Source of the DNA: Prevotella sp. CAG:1058
GTDB taxonomy: Bacteria > Bacteroidota > Bacteroidia > Bacteroidales > Bacteroidaceae
Assembly (NCBI GenBank): GCA_000433175.1
Contig: HF986653.1
Span: forward strand, 1 to 32,598
Length of the DNA stretch: 32,598 bases
Direction: 5' to 3'
Part shown: positions 6,473 to 14,808 of the stretch, piece by piece
How the letters are laid out: the number at the start of each line of letters is the position of its first letter
Position numbering within the stretch: position 1 is the first letter of the stretch
Position numbers and translations under genes: made by a program
Notes under the pieces: generated by a model
Seen by the model: the letters and a program-made list of their open reading frames with translations, nothing else
Databases searched by the model: none
What the model was told of the DNA's origin: nothing

Positions 6473-9010
6473 ATGAGAAAACTTTTTATATTGCTTTTTC
6501 TAACACTGGCACAAGTAATGTCAGCGCAAACGATTAAGGGTGTTGTTGTCGACGAAGAGACAGGCGACACAATTCCCAAGACCGGAGTGCAATATAAAAA
6601 CAGCAACATATCGACAGCCTGCGACAAAAACGGATTTTTCACAATAGAACGCCGCAACGATGAATACCTTACTTTCAGTGCGGTCGGCTACAAGACCCTC
6701 AGCATACTGATCGGGCCTAACACCCCGTCGGAAATGCGCATAACCCTAAAGTCTGAGACTAAAAGACTGAACGAAGTTACCATAAAAGCAAAACGCGGAA
6801 AATACAGCAGGAAGAACAATCCTGCCGTTGAACTGATGAAAAGGGTGATTGCTGCCAAGAAGCGCACAGACCTGTCAAACCACGACTATTACCAATTCAA
6901 CAAATACCAGAAACTGACATTTGCCATAAACGATATCAGCCCGGCCCAGCTCGAGAACGAAAAAACACAGAAAAAGCAATGGCTCATAAACCAGATTGAG
7001 GTTTGCCAATACAACAACAAGCTGATATTGCCATTATCTGTGGACGAGACCGTGACACAAAACTTATTCCGTAAAGATCCTAAAAATGAAAAGACGATAG
7101 TATTAGGGCAAAACACAACCGGAGTAAACGACCTCATACAAACCGGCGATGTACTGAATACGGTTATAAAAGACGTTTTCACCGACGTTGACATCTACGA
7201 CGACCAGATAAGGCTGCTGCAATATCCGTTCACAAGCCCGATTGGTAAAGATGCTATCGACTTTTACAGATTCTACATCGTCGACACGCTTTACGTGGAC
7301 AACGACGAGTGCTACCACTTGCAGTTCGTGCCCAACAACCAGCAGGACTTCGGGTTCAGGGGCGAGTTGTGGGTCCTTACAGACACCACCCTGCACGTCA
7401 AGAAATGCAAGCTGACATTACCCAAAAAGACAGACGTAAACTTTACTGACAACCTCAGTATCCTTCAAGAATACACCAAACTGCCGAACGGCGAATGGGC
7501 ACTGACGACCGACGACATGATAGTTGAGATGTCGGTTGTCAAATTCATGACAAAGTTTATCGTCATCAGGACTACGAGAATGTCCAACTATGCCTTCAAC
7601 AAAATACCGGACAGGGAATTTAAAGGCAAGGCTAAAATAAAATACGATCCCAACTCGAAGATGAGGGACGACGACTTCTGGGCTACCAACCGCATGGTCC
7701 ACCTGACTAACGGCGAAAGCTCCATGAGTTCGTTCATAACAGGCCTGTCCAATACCAAAGGGTTCAAATACATATTGTTCGGCCTGAAGGCTCTGATCGA
7801 GAACTTTGTCGAAACGGGCAAGAAAAGCTACGTAGACATAGGTCCGATCAACACTATGATAAGTACAAACTTCATAGATGGCCTGCGCACTAGGCTCAGC
7901 GCCCAGACGACTGCAAACCTGTCCCCCCACTTCTTCCTGTCAGGATATTACGCAAGGGGGTGGAAAAGCCACAAGGACTACTACAAAGGACAGTTGACAT
8001 ACTCGTTCAACAAGAAAGAATACATGCCGTGGGAGTTTCCCAAGCGTACAATTACGTTCACGTCAACTTACGACGTATGTTCGCCTTCGGACAAGTTCAT
8101 GCCAACCGACAAGGACAACGTGTTCACTGCGTTCAAGTGGACCGAGGTTGACAAGATGATGTTCTACAACCGCCAGGAACTCGCTTTTGAATACGAACAA
8201 TACTGGGGGCTTAAGACCACCGTCAAACTGAAAACTGAAGAGAACGAAGCCTGCGGCTCGCTATACTTCAAGCCCTTGGCTGCTAACGGTGGGGCAAGCG
8301 TGAACAGAATACGGACGACAGAGGCATCGTTCCAACTGAGATACTCTCCGGGCGAAACTTACGTGAACACCAAACAGCGCAGGCTGCGCGTCAACTTCGA
8401 TCCGCCCGTATTCACAATAAGCCATACGGTCGGGGTAAAGGGCGTGCTTGGCGGCGACTACGACTACAACCTGACCGAGGCAAGCATATACAAACGCTTC
8501 TGGCTTAACAGCTGGGGCAAGCTCGACGTATCAGTAAAAGGCGGAGTGCAATGGAACAAAGTACCGTTCCCGCTGCTCATAATGCCGGCCGCCAACCTGT
8601 CATACATCGTCGAAGACGAGACGTTCAACCTCATAAACAACATGGAGTTCCTTAACGACAGGTACGCCAGCCTTGACGTGTCGTGGGACTTGAACGGCAA
8701 GTTATTCAACCGCATACCGCTCATAAAAAAACTAAAATGGCGCGAATGGCTCGGAATAAGATGCCTGTGGGGCACGCTGACCGACAAGAACAATCCCACA
8801 CTGGAGCGCAATGCCGGCGACCCGGTGCTGATGCAATTCCCGGAAGGCTCGTACATTATGGACCCCAAGCGTCCGTATATAGAACTCGTAGCTGGAATAC
8901 ACAACATATTCAAGCTGCTCCACGTAGAATACATACACAGGCTTAACTACAACAATTTGCCCACTGCCACGAAAAACGGTGTCAGGATAATGATCCGCCT
9001 CACCTTCTGA
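6473..9010 (+). CDS. DUF5686-type outer-membrane protein with carboxypeptidase-regulatory-like domain
   Basis: This 845-residue exported protein has a signal peptide at residues 1-18 (cleavage probably after VMSA). Next comes a beta-sandwich of about 75 residues beginning TIKGVVVDEETGDTIP, the CarboxypepD_reg-like domain that opens many Bacteroidetes TonB-related proteins. The remainder matches my recollection of DUF5686: a periplasmic alpha/beta part, then alternating aromatic-rich strands typical of an outer-membrane barrel, ending in RIMIRLTF with the C-terminal Phe expected for Bam-dependent insertion. No plug domain is evident, so it is not a standard TonB receptor. It starts 27 nt after the HAD gene with no terminator between, so it is probably cotranscribed with the CDP-alcohol operon. 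Function is unknown; a role in placing or sensing the product at the outer membrane is speculation. Confidence 0.82.
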   Translation: MRKLFILLFLTLAQVMSAQTIKGVVVDEETGDTIPKTGVQYKNSNISTACDKNGFFTIERRNDEYLTFSAVGYKTLSILIGPNTPSEMRITLKSETKRLNEVTIKAKRGKYSRKNNPAVELMKRVIAAKKRTDLSNHDYYQFNKYQKLTFAINDISPAQLENEKTQKKQWLINQIEVCQYNNKLILPLSVDETVTQNLFRKDPKNEKTIVLGQNTTGVNDLIQTGDVLNTVIKDVFTDVDIYDDQIRLLQYPFTSPIGKDAIDFYRFYIVDTLYVDNDECYHLQFVPNNQQDFGFRGELWVLTDTTLHVKKCKLTLPKKTDVNFTDNLSILQEYTKLPNGEWALTTDDMIVEMSVVKFMTKFIVIRTTRMSNYAFNKIPDREFKGKAKIKYDPNSKMRDDDFWATNRMVHLTNGESSMSSFITGLSNTKGFKYILFGLKALIENFVETGKKSYVDIGPINTMISTNFIDGLRTRLSAQTTANLSPHFFLSGYYARGWKSHKDYYKGQLTYSFNKKEYMPWEFPKRTITFTSTYDVCSPSDKFMPTDKDNVFTAFKWTEVDKMMFYNRQELAFEYEQYWGLKTTVKLKTEENEACGSLYFKPLAANGGASVNRIRTTEASFQLRYSPGETYVNTKQRRLRVNFDPPVFTISHTVGVKGVLGGDYDYNLTEASIYKRFWLNSWGKLDVSVKGGVQWNKVPFPLLIMPAANLSYIVEDETFNLINNMEFLNDRYASLDVSWDLNGKLFNRIPLIKKLKWREWLGIRCLWGTLTDKNNPTLERNAGDPVLMQFPEGSYIMDPKRPYIELVAGIHNIFKLLHVEYIHRLNYNNLPTATKNGVRIMIRLTF

Positions 9011-9067
9011 CACGTCGCGGCAAGCATGAAACATGCAGATAAATTAACTATAAAATAATAAGATACT

Positions 9068-9553
9068 ATGAGGAAAATAAAAAATCCATGGATGCAGAAA
9101 GACGGCTACAACTGCTTCGGTTGCAGTCCCGACAACCCAATAGGCATACACATGGAATTCTACGAGAACAGAGATGAAATAATAAGTTTCTGGCACCCGC
9201 AGACACAATACCAAGGGTGGGTGGACACGATGCACGGAGGCATACTGGCGACAATAATCGACGAGACTGCCGGCTGGGTTGTATTCAGAAAGCTTCAAAC
9301 CAGCGGCATGACTACCAAACTGGAGCTGAAATACAGAAAGCCGGTAATGACCACCGAACCGCAGATAACAGTAAGGGGGCACATTGTGGAACAACGCCGC
9401 AACCTCGTGACCATTGACGTAAGGATTGAGAACTCGAAGGGCGAAACATGCGTTGAAGGCAGGGCCACATACTTCGCATTCGACAAGGCCAAAGCCGCCG
9501 AAATGGGATTCACTTCGTGCGACCTCGAAGGCGACGAGCTGCTACCAATGTAG
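9068..9553 (+). CDS. PaaI-type hotdog-fold thioesterase
   Basis: This 161-residue single hotdog domain resembles PaaI/YiiD-like acyl-CoA thioesterases. It has the CFGC motif (C16, C19) and PDNPIGI common to this subgroup. The hotdog helix signature is MHGGILATIIDETAGW (55-70), with H56-G57-G58 and the acidic pair D65-E66 as candidate catalytic residues. Strand pairs rich in V, T and E complete the fold to about residue 145. It lies 57 nt after the DUF5686 gene, has no obvious promoter of its own, and may be the last gene of that operon. Family enzymes hydrolyse acyl-CoA or aryl-CoA thioesters as tetramers; the acyl group here is unknown. Confidence 0.85.
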   Translation: MRKIKNPWMQKDGYNCFGCSPDNPIGIHMEFYENRDEIISFWHPQTQYQGWVDTMHGGILATIIDETAGWVVFRKLQTSGMTTKLELKYRKPVMTTEPQITVRGHIVEQRRNLVTIDVRIENSKGETCVEGRATYFAFDKAKAAEMGFTSCDLEGDELLPM

Positions 9554-9624
9554 ACAAGGCAATAATGCCTGCCGGGAATTGGCAGACAACAAATCCGTAA
9601 CACAATCATGAACAACCATTTTCC

Positions 9625-9705
9625 AAAATGCGGCATTTTGCATTGCGAAACGCCGCATTTTGCCTTATTAAAGGCCACCTATTGCAGGGCAAAAGGTTAT
9701 CTTTC
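9625..9705. repeat. Palindrome array B: four units, 22-nt period
   Basis: Units begin at 9625, 9647, 9669 and 9691: AAAATGCGGCATTTT, GAAACGCCGCATTTT, TAAAGGCCACCTATT and AAAAGGTTATCTTTC, with 7-nt spacers. Units 1 and 2 also pair with each other (9625-9634 with 9652-9661, 10 bp), so the start of the array could serve as a terminator for the upstream thioesterase gene. The flank after the last unit is GTAAAC (9707-9712) and GGGAAC (9717-9722), as after array A. Apart from this array and the regulator promoter I see nothing in the 9554-10015 gap. Confidence 0.7.
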
Positions 9706-9878
9706 AGTAAACATCTGGGAACCAACCACATACGTTAAGTAAAAGTTTGGCCAACTATAGATATTTCTAAAACAGGCACGTGCGGTTCAATAAAAACATA
9801 ATTTTGCCTGACACCTCCATTATTGGACAAGCCGCAATACCAAACAAGGTAAAATTCAGATGTAACAGCATAAAAAGT

Positions 9879-9896
9879 TACGCAAACGTTTGCGTA
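9879..9896. promoter_or_regulatory. Perfect 18-bp operator for the LacI-family regulator
   Basis: TACGCAAACGTTTGCGTA is a perfect palindrome centred on CpG, the architecture bound by LacI-family dimers; its core is close to the PurR/CcpA type (GCAAACG). It overlaps the presumed -33 TTTG (9889-9892) of the promoter directly upstream of the regulator gene at 10016. Occupancy would therefore block transcription, pointing to negative autoregulation. Confidence 0.8.
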
Positions 9897-9919
9897 TTAT
9901 CTTGTTTTTATTATCTTTG
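9889..9919 (+). promoter_or_regulatory. Promoter of the LacI-family regulator gene
   Basis: A -33 TTTG (9889-9892) and a -7 TATCTTTG (9912-9919) are separated by 19 nt, the best two-part Bacteroidetes promoter in the window. Transcription should start near 9926, giving a leader of about 90 nt before the ATG at 10016. Confidence 0.7.
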
Positions 9920-10015
9920 CATTAAACAACCAGACTGTAAAGCGCCGGGAACCCCCGCATATAAGGCAAATATAGATAAAACGACTAGTAATAAAAACCT
10001 TCAGCATACAACTTT

Positions 10016-11044
10016 ATGGGACAACGCAGGACATCACTAAAAGAGATAGCCGAACAGTTAGGTGTTAGTATAGCGACCGTATCACGGGCGCTCAGGGACA
10101 GCCATGAAGTGGGTGAAGAAATGAGAATAAAGATACAGGCTTTAGCTAAAAAACTGAATTACAGACCCAACCCTTTTGCACAAAGCCTGAAAAGGAAAAC
10201 CCCGAAAGTGATTGGCGTTGTCGTACCTAACCTTGTCACACATTATTATGCTGCCGTACTAGACGGGATTGAGGACTATGCAACGAAATCCGGCTACGCT
10301 GTAATAGCCGCCAACAGCCACGAAGACCATTTACGGGAAGAAAAGACCATTGACAATTTTGTCAACATGTATGTTGTCGGCATAATAGCCTGCCTTGCCC
10401 AAGACACCGTTGACTATTCGCACTTTGTCGAGATAAACGACATGGGCATACCGCTCGTATTTTTTGCACGCACATGTTTGCCCGAAATGTTTTCATCTGT
10501 TGTCTCCAATGGTGACGAAGCCGCCAAAGAGGCCACGCTCCACCTTATAGATACGGGCAGCCGCCGTATTGCATTCATAGGCGGGCCACAGCATCTTGAC
10601 ATGATGAAACGCCGCAAGCACGGCTACCTTGAGGCCTTGCGTGAACGCAAAATGGAAATTGACCGTTCAATAATCGTAAACGGCAACATTGACTTCGATT
10701 ATGCCAGGGAAACAACAATAAAGATGCTGCAACGCGACGACCGCCCCGATGCCATACTCGCCTTCAACGACATTATAACCTATGCCGCCTTCGACGCAAT
10801 AAAGTCGCTCGGACTGCGCATACCGCAAGATGTAGCAATAATAGGATTTACAGAAACAAACACGTCGGTTTTCGTCACGCCTAAACTTTCAGCCATAATG
10901 GACCAGGCACACTTGACGGGCGAACGTGTATGCGAACTGTTGATGAGAAACATCAACGGAGACAAAAAAATATATAAGGAAGTTGTGCCCATGACGTTTG
11001 AAATACGTGAAAGCTCGAACAAAAGAATGAACAAAGAGGACTAG
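10016..11044 (+). CDS. LacI-family transcriptional regulator
   Basis: This 342-residue protein is a full-length LacI/GalR regulator. The N-terminal helix-turn-helix spans residues 7-26 (LKEIAEQLGVSIATVSRALR), followed by the hinge region NYRPNPFAQSLKR (48-60), whose Leu normally wedges into the central CpG of the operator. From residue 64 the periplasmic-binding-protein-like effector domain begins (VIGVVVPNL) and runs to the C-terminus. The effector is probably a sugar or nucleobase-like ligand but cannot be read off. The 18-bp palindrome in its own promoter strongly suggests autoregulation. No carbohydrate-utilisation genes lie next to it, so its other targets are elsewhere. A weak six-bp hairpin (GCTCCT/AGGAGC, 11056-11082) sits between this gene and the convergent DciA-like gene. 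Confidence 0.92.
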   Translation: MGQRRTSLKEIAEQLGVSIATVSRALRDSHEVGEEMRIKIQALAKKLNYRPNPFAQSLKRKTPKVIGVVVPNLVTHYYAAVLDGIEDYATKSGYAVIAANSHEDHLREEKTIDNFVNMYVVGIIACLAQDTVDYSHFVEINDMGIPLVFFARTCLPEMFSSVVSNGDEAAKEATLHLIDTGSRRIAFIGGPQHLDMMKRRKHGYLEALRERKMEIDRSIIVNGNIDFDYARETTIKMLQRDDRPDAILAFNDIITYAAFDAIKSLGLRIPQDVAIIGFTETNTSVFVTPKLSAIMDQAHLTGERVCELLMRNINGDKKIYKEVVPMTFEIRESSNKRMNKED

Positions 11045-11117
11045 CTAAACAAACAGCTCCTAATGTCCGCTAAAGCAGGAGCATCAAGACAAGTTAAACG
11101 AACAACCCAACCACCGG

Positions 11118-11408
11118 TCAATAAAACTTTATATCGCTTATTATGCTTGCGCCGGCCTCAACATTAAGGTTTTTCACCAACCGCTCGCGCATCATCGACA
11201 AATCCGCACGCAAAGCTGGATTAAGTATTTTCACGAAAAGAGTCTGATTCCTTATAAATTTTTCCCCTGTATATCTCTCGACGGCACGGCCTGCCACCTT
11301 GCCCCAGGAATCAATAAGCCTCCGCTGCTGTAAAGGCGTCTCCAACCCGTCATGCCTTAAGCATTGCGCTAGAATGTCGGCCAAAATCTGTACGTCGCGC
11401 CTAAACAT
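11118..11408 (-). CDS. DciA-like protein (DUF721)
   Basis: This 96-residue protein matches the DUF721/DciA family. It has an N-terminal helix (ILADILAQCLRHDGLETPLQQRRLIDSWGKV shape, residues 8-38), a WGKVAG turn, and a short beta region with TLFVKILNPALRADLSMMRERLV, which is the family core. DciA proteins act as ancestral loaders or partners of the replicative DnaB helicase in bacteria lacking DnaC or DnaI. It is encoded directly downstream of recF with an 8-nt overlap, so the two are cotranscribed and translationally coupled, a replication/repair pairing seen in many bacteria near dnaA. It is shorter than the proteobacterial versions, having only the core domain. Confidence 0.8.
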   Translation of the reverse strand: MFRRDVQILADILAQCLRHDGLETPLQQRRLIDSWGKVAGRAVERYTGEKFIRNQTLFVKILNPALRADLSMMRERLVKNLNVEAGASIISDIKFY

Positions 11409-12516
11409 CCCTGTCCTCCTTCAGCGTTATTTCACCGTTCTCAACATAAAACAACTTATAATCAAGGGAACTGCCGCTTAGTATGCGGTCAAGATGTTCC
11501 CTGTTTGTATCAGTCAAGAATATCTGACCAAAGCCATCGCCACCAACAATCCTCACAATCTGTTCAACCCTGTTGGCATCAAGTTTGTCAAAAATATCGT
11601 CGAGCAACAATATCGGACGAACGTCAGCCCTGATACTTTTAAGAAATTCAAACTGTGCCAACTTAAGTGAAACGACAAAGGTCTTGTTTTGCCCCTGGCT
11701 GCCCTCACGCCTTATAGGATAATCACCTATAAGCATTTCCAGGTCGTCACGATGAATGCCATGCAACGAATATCCCACGGCACGGTCCTTATGGCGGTCG
11801 CGCCGGATAACATCAAGCAATGGGCCACGCTGGCAATGAGATACATAACGCAACGAAACTTGTTCTCTGTCACGTGATATGCCATTGTAAAAATGCTGGA
11901 ATATTGGTACCAACTTGTTAACAAAATCATCACGTTTTCGATAAACCTCCTCGCCAGCAGCAGCCATCTGTTCTTCCCACAACTCCATAAGTTCTGTATC
12001 AGGTTCAGCTTCAGCCCTCAACATGGAATTCCTCTGCTGCAAAGCCTTGTTGTATCGGTTTAACGCATCAAGGTAAGCACTGTCGCATTGTGAAATCACC
12101 ACATCCATAAGACGCCGGCGCTCTTCGCTCACGCCATCAATCAAAACTGTATCGGACGGGGAAACGAATATCAACGGAATAAAACCGATATGCGACGACA
12201 ACTTTTTGTATTCTTTCTTGTTACGCTTGAAATGTTTTTTCGAGCCACGTTTCATTCCACACGTAACAAGCTCGTCTTCGCCGCTGTCGCTAATATAACG
12301 GCCGTCGAGCATGAAGAAATCACTATCGTGCCGCATAACCTGCGAATCCGGAACGGAACAGGAACTGCGGCAAAACGACAGATAATAAACAGAGTCAAGC
12401 AAGTTTGTCTTGCCCTCGCCGTTATGCCCGATGAAGCAATTAAGCTTCGGCGAAAAAGTCAATTGCGCCTCGGCGATATTCTTATAATTCAGTATAGATA
12501 ATTTATCCAAAAACAT
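11401..12516 (-). CDS. recF: DNA replication and repair protein RecF
   Basis: This 371-residue SMC-like ATPase acts in recombinational repair, loading RecA at gaps together with RecO and RecR. The Walker A motif is GHNGEGKT (residues 30-37), directly after the first beta hairpin (LSILNYKNIAEAQLTF). The ABC signature region is REGSQGQNKTFVVSLKLAQ and Walker B is PILLLDDIFDKLD, with the D-loop following. Length and order are standard for RecF. A -7 box on the minus strand (12541-12548) lies 25 nt before its ATG. It is divergent from the TPR gene at 12662 and heads a two-gene operon with the DciA-like gene. Confidence 0.96.
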   Translation of the reverse strand: MFLDKLSILNYKNIAEAQLTFSPKLNCFIGHNGEGKTNLLDSVYYLSFCRSSCSVPDSQVMRHDSDFFMLDGRYISDSGEDELVTCGMKRGSKKHFKRNKKEYKKLSSHIGFIPLIFVSPSDTVLIDGVSEERRRLMDVVISQCDSAYLDALNRYNKALQQRNSMLRAEAEPDTELMELWEEQMAAAGEEVYRKRDDFVNKLVPIFQHFYNGISRDREQVSLRYVSHCQRGPLLDVIRRDRHKDRAVGYSLHGIHRDDLEMLIGDYPIRREGSQGQNKTFVVSLKLAQFEFLKSIRADVRPILLLDDIFDKLDANRVEQIVRIVGGDGFGQIFLTDTNREHLDRILSGSSLDYKLFYVENGEITLKEDRDV

Positions 12517-12540
12517 CCGTAGCGTCGCTCAAATTCAGTG

Positions 12541-12548
12541 CAAAGTTA
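12541..12548 (-). promoter_or_regulatory. Promoter -7 box for recF
   Basis: On the minus strand the box reads TAACTTTG, matching TAnnTTTG, about 25 nt upstream of the recF ATG. It is 64 nt from the plus-strand box of the divergent TPR gene. Confidence 0.55.
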
Positions 12549-12611
12549 GTCTGTTTGAAAATAAAAAGCAAAAAAGTCGATGATAAATTTCAATATTCAG
12601 GATAAAATCTG

Positions 12612-12619
12612 TAATTTTG
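12612..12619 (+). promoter_or_regulatory. Promoter -7 box for the TPR-ribH operon
   Basis: TAATTTTG matches TAnnTTTG and lies 43 nt before the ATG at 12662, giving a leader of roughly 36 nt. Confidence 0.55.
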
Positions 12620-12661
12620 CCACGCTTTATCAATTTGTAAATTTAAAATCAATAAACATAA

Positions 12662-13357
12662 ATGGCAAATCTTAAGGAACAGAAGGGCACAATGGAGGAT
12701 GCCCTCAGTCAGAAAGAGGCGGTCTTCTTGAAACATAAAAAGACCATCGCTATCGTTATCGTTTTAATAATCCTCGTCATCGGAGGTGTAATCGGTTATA
12801 AGACATACGTGTCTGGACCGAGAGAGCAGGAAGCCAGCACAGCTTTGGCAAAAGGACAGGACTATTTCGCCAACCAGCAATTCGAAATCGCGCTGAAAGG
12901 TGATAGCGTAGGCTACAAAGGGTTTTTAGGCATTGTATCAGATTATGGAAATACGGATGCCGGAAATCTGGCAAACCTCTATGCCGGACTTTGCTATGCA
13001 AATCTTGACAAATGGGAAGACGCAATAAAATATCTTGAGGAATATTCTCCTGCCGACGACGAGATGGTTAGCCCTGCTGCAACCGCCGCACTCGGTAACG
13101 CGTATGCACATGTTAAGCAATACGACAAAGCCGTAGACTGCCTGAAAAAGGCGGCAAGCATGGCCGACAAGGAGGCTGCTGACAACATCAACAACAGCAT
13201 CTCGCCCACATTCCTGATACAGGCTGGTGAAATTCTAGAAAGCCAGGGCAAGAAAGACGAGGCCCTGAAAATATACCAGGACATAAAGAAAAAATATGTC
13301 AACTCTGCCGTTTACGGACAAATTGACAAGTACATCGAACGAGTTTCTGTTAAATAA
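12662..13357 (+). CDS. Membrane-anchored tetratricopeptide repeat protein
   Basis: This 231-residue protein has a short charged cytoplasmic N-terminus, one transmembrane helix (about residues 28-46, [19 protein letters not shown]) and an extracytoplasmic TPR domain. TPR-like helices are recognisable in [42 protein letters not shown] and [18 protein letters not shown], each with the small-residue and aromatic spacing of the repeat. The topology resembles YfgM-like ancillary factors that bind periplasmic chaperones or translocon partners, but that is only an analogy. Its stop overlaps the ribH start by one base (TAATG), so the two are coupled. Confidence 0.85.
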   Translation: MANLKEQKGTMEDALSQKEAVFLKHKKTIAIVIVLIILVIGGVIGYKTYVSGPREQEASTALAKGQDYFANQQFEIALKGDSVGYKGFLGIVSDYGNTDAGNLANLYAGLCYANLDKWEDAIKYLEEYSPADDEMVSPAATAALGNAYAHVKQYDKAVDCLKKAASMADKEAADNINNSISPTFLIQAGEILESQGKKDEALKIYQDIKKKYVNSAVYGQIDKYIERVSVK

Positions 13358-13833
13358 TGGCGACATCACTACACAACCTGTCAGACTACGACCCGGAAAA
13401 AATACCCGACGCGAGCAACATGTGCTTCGGCATTGTTGTAGCAGAGTGGAATCCGGAAATAACTGGTGCGTTACTTGAAGGAGCAGTGAAGACACTTGAG
13501 AAACACGGTGCACTTCCAGAAAACATCCACGTAAAAACAGTACCGGGCAGCTTCGAACTAATATACGGGGCACACCAGATGACGCTCAACGGCGGATACG
13601 ACGCCATAATAATACTAGGAAGCGTAATACGCGGCGAAACCCCACACTTCGACTACATCTGCCAGGGCGTGACCTACGGAATAGCACGGCTCAACGCTAA
13701 AAGCGAAATACCAGTGATTTACGGCCTGCTGACAACGAACGACCTGCAACAGGCAAAAGACCGGAGCGGAGGCAGGCTTGGCAACAAAGGCGACGAATGC
13801 GCTATAGACGCAATTAAAATGGCAAAATTCTAA
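13357..13833 (+). CDS. ribH: 6,7-dimethyl-8-ribityllumazine synthase
   Basis: This enzyme condenses 5-amino-6-ribitylamino-uracil with 3,4-dihydroxybutanone phosphate, the penultimate step of riboflavin synthesis, in cytoplasmic pentamers or icosahedral shells. Residues visible include the substrate-binding W31-N32, PGSFE at 63-67, the [13 protein letters not shown] segment (88-100) with catalytic H97, R136 as phosphate ligand and the NKGDE terminus (143-147). The 158-residue length is typical. It is the only riboflavin gene in the window and shows no FMN riboswitch upstream; transcription probably comes from the promoter before the TPR gene. A 9-bp hairpin follows its stop. Confidence 0.96.
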   Translation: MATSLHNLSDYDPEKIPDASNMCFGIVVAEWNPEITGALLEGAVKTLEKHGALPENIHVKTVPGSFELIYGAHQMTLNGGYDAIIILGSVIRGETPHFDYICQGVTYGIARLNAKSEIPVIYGLLTTNDLQQAKDRSGGRLGNKGDECAIDAIKMAKF

Positions 13834-13856
13834 ATAAGCAACATAATACAGATACA

Positions 13857-13890
13857 CACCCCAACCCTTACCATTGTGAGAGTTGGGGTG
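13857..13890. terminator. Hairpin between ribH and the exonuclease III gene
   Basis: CACCCCAAC (13857-13865) pairs perfectly with GTTGGGGTG (13882-13890) around a 16-nt loop. There is no T tract afterwards, so it may be a weak terminator, an mRNA-end stabiliser or a processing site separating ribH from xth (start 13916). Confidence 0.55.
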
Positions 13891-13915
13891 AGTCTTAATT
13901 ATAAAACATACAGTA

Positions 13916-14665
13916 ATGAAACTCATCTCATGGAATGTCAACGGCCTGCGGGCTTGTGAAGGAAAAGGATTCAGTGATTCATTCAAACAATTGGATGCCG
14001 ACTTTTTCTGTCTTCAAGAAACCAAAATGCAACAAGGACAGTTAGACCTGGCATTCGACGGATATGCCTCATATTGGAATTACGCAGAGAAAAAAGGTTA
14101 TTCTGGAACGGCTATCTTCACCAAACACGAGCCTTTGGAAGTAAGCTACGGATTAGGGATAGACGAACACGACCATGAAGGGCGTGTAATAACACTTGAA
14201 ATGCCAGATTTCTATCTCGTCAACGTATACACGCCAAACTCACAGGACGGACTGAAAAGGCTTGATTACCGAATGACCTGGGACGACGCCTTCCGTGAAT
14301 ACCTATTGCGGTTGGACTCAAAAAAGCCCGTAATAGCCTGTGGAGACATGAACGTGGCACACAAGGAAATAGACCTGAAAAATCCAAAGACAAACCGCAA
14401 GAACGCAGGCTTTACCGACGAGGAACGTGAAAAATTCACACAATTACTGTCTGCCGGATTCACTGACACATTCCGCAGCCTCCATCCTGACGAAGAAGGT
14501 GCATATTCTTGGTGGTCGTACAGGTTCCGCGCACGCGAAAAGAATGCAGGGTGGCGCATCGACTATTTTGTCGTATCAAACAGGATTGCCGGCGACATAA
14601 AGTCGGCAAACATACACAACGAAATATTCGGCTCGGACCATTGCCCTGTAGAGCTTGAAATTTGA
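13916..14665 (+). CDS. xth: Exodeoxyribonuclease III / AP endonuclease
   Basis: This 249-residue enzyme of the exonuclease-endonuclease-phosphatase superfamily incises DNA at abasic sites and removes blocked 3' ends in base excision repair. Hallmarks are SWNVNGLRA (5-13) with N7, LQETK (33-37) with the metal ligand E35, the YSGTAIF strand, [17 protein letters not shown] with catalytic Asp and Asn, the [20 protein letters not shown] region, and the terminal [11 protein letters not shown] containing the catalytic Asp-His pair. It ends directly after that motif, as in short ExoA-type enzymes. It follows ribH by 82 nt including a hairpin. Confidence 0.95.
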   Translation: MKLISWNVNGLRACEGKGFSDSFKQLDADFFCLQETKMQQGQLDLAFDGYASYWNYAEKKGYSGTAIFTKHEPLEVSYGLGIDEHDHEGRVITLEMPDFYLVNVYTPNSQDGLKRLDYRMTWDDAFREYLLRLDSKKPVIACGDMNVAHKEIDLKNPKTNRKNAGFTDEEREKFTQLLSAGFTDTFRSLHPDEEGAYSWWSYRFRAREKNAGWRIDYFVVSNRIAGDIKSANIHNEIFGSDHCPVELEI

Positions 14666-14732
14666 CAACTAAAACTTACTATAAAAAAATAAAAAAAACA
14701 CGACACCGCCACTGTATATGGTGAAAAATAAG

Positions 14733-14740
14733 TAATTTTG
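14733..14740 (+). promoter_or_regulatory. Promoter -7 box for the DUF4199-glycosyltransferase operon
   Basis: TAATTTTG matches TAnnTTTG, 68 nt before the ATG at 14809. The leader also contains AAGGAG three nt before the ATG, Shine-Dalgarno-like but unusually close, and unusual for this group. Confidence 0.55.
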
Positions 14741-14808
14741 CAGCCATTCAGGCGGGGCCAGGCATTGGCATGATGACATTAAACTAACACATATTTGACA
14801 AGGAGAAT

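Noticed and set aside
9780..10040. An 86-residue open frame ahead of the LacI-family gene
   Set aside because: It contains the operator and promoter of that gene and its sequence looks random.
13357..13915. FMN riboswitch near ribH, or TPP riboswitch near thiL
   Set aside because: Neither the short spacers nor the leaders show the conserved multi-stem riboswitch cores.
14800..14805. Shine-Dalgarno site AAGGAG before the DUF4199 gene
   Set aside because: It is only 3 nt from the ATG, and nearly all other genes here lack such sites, so a functional role is doubtful.
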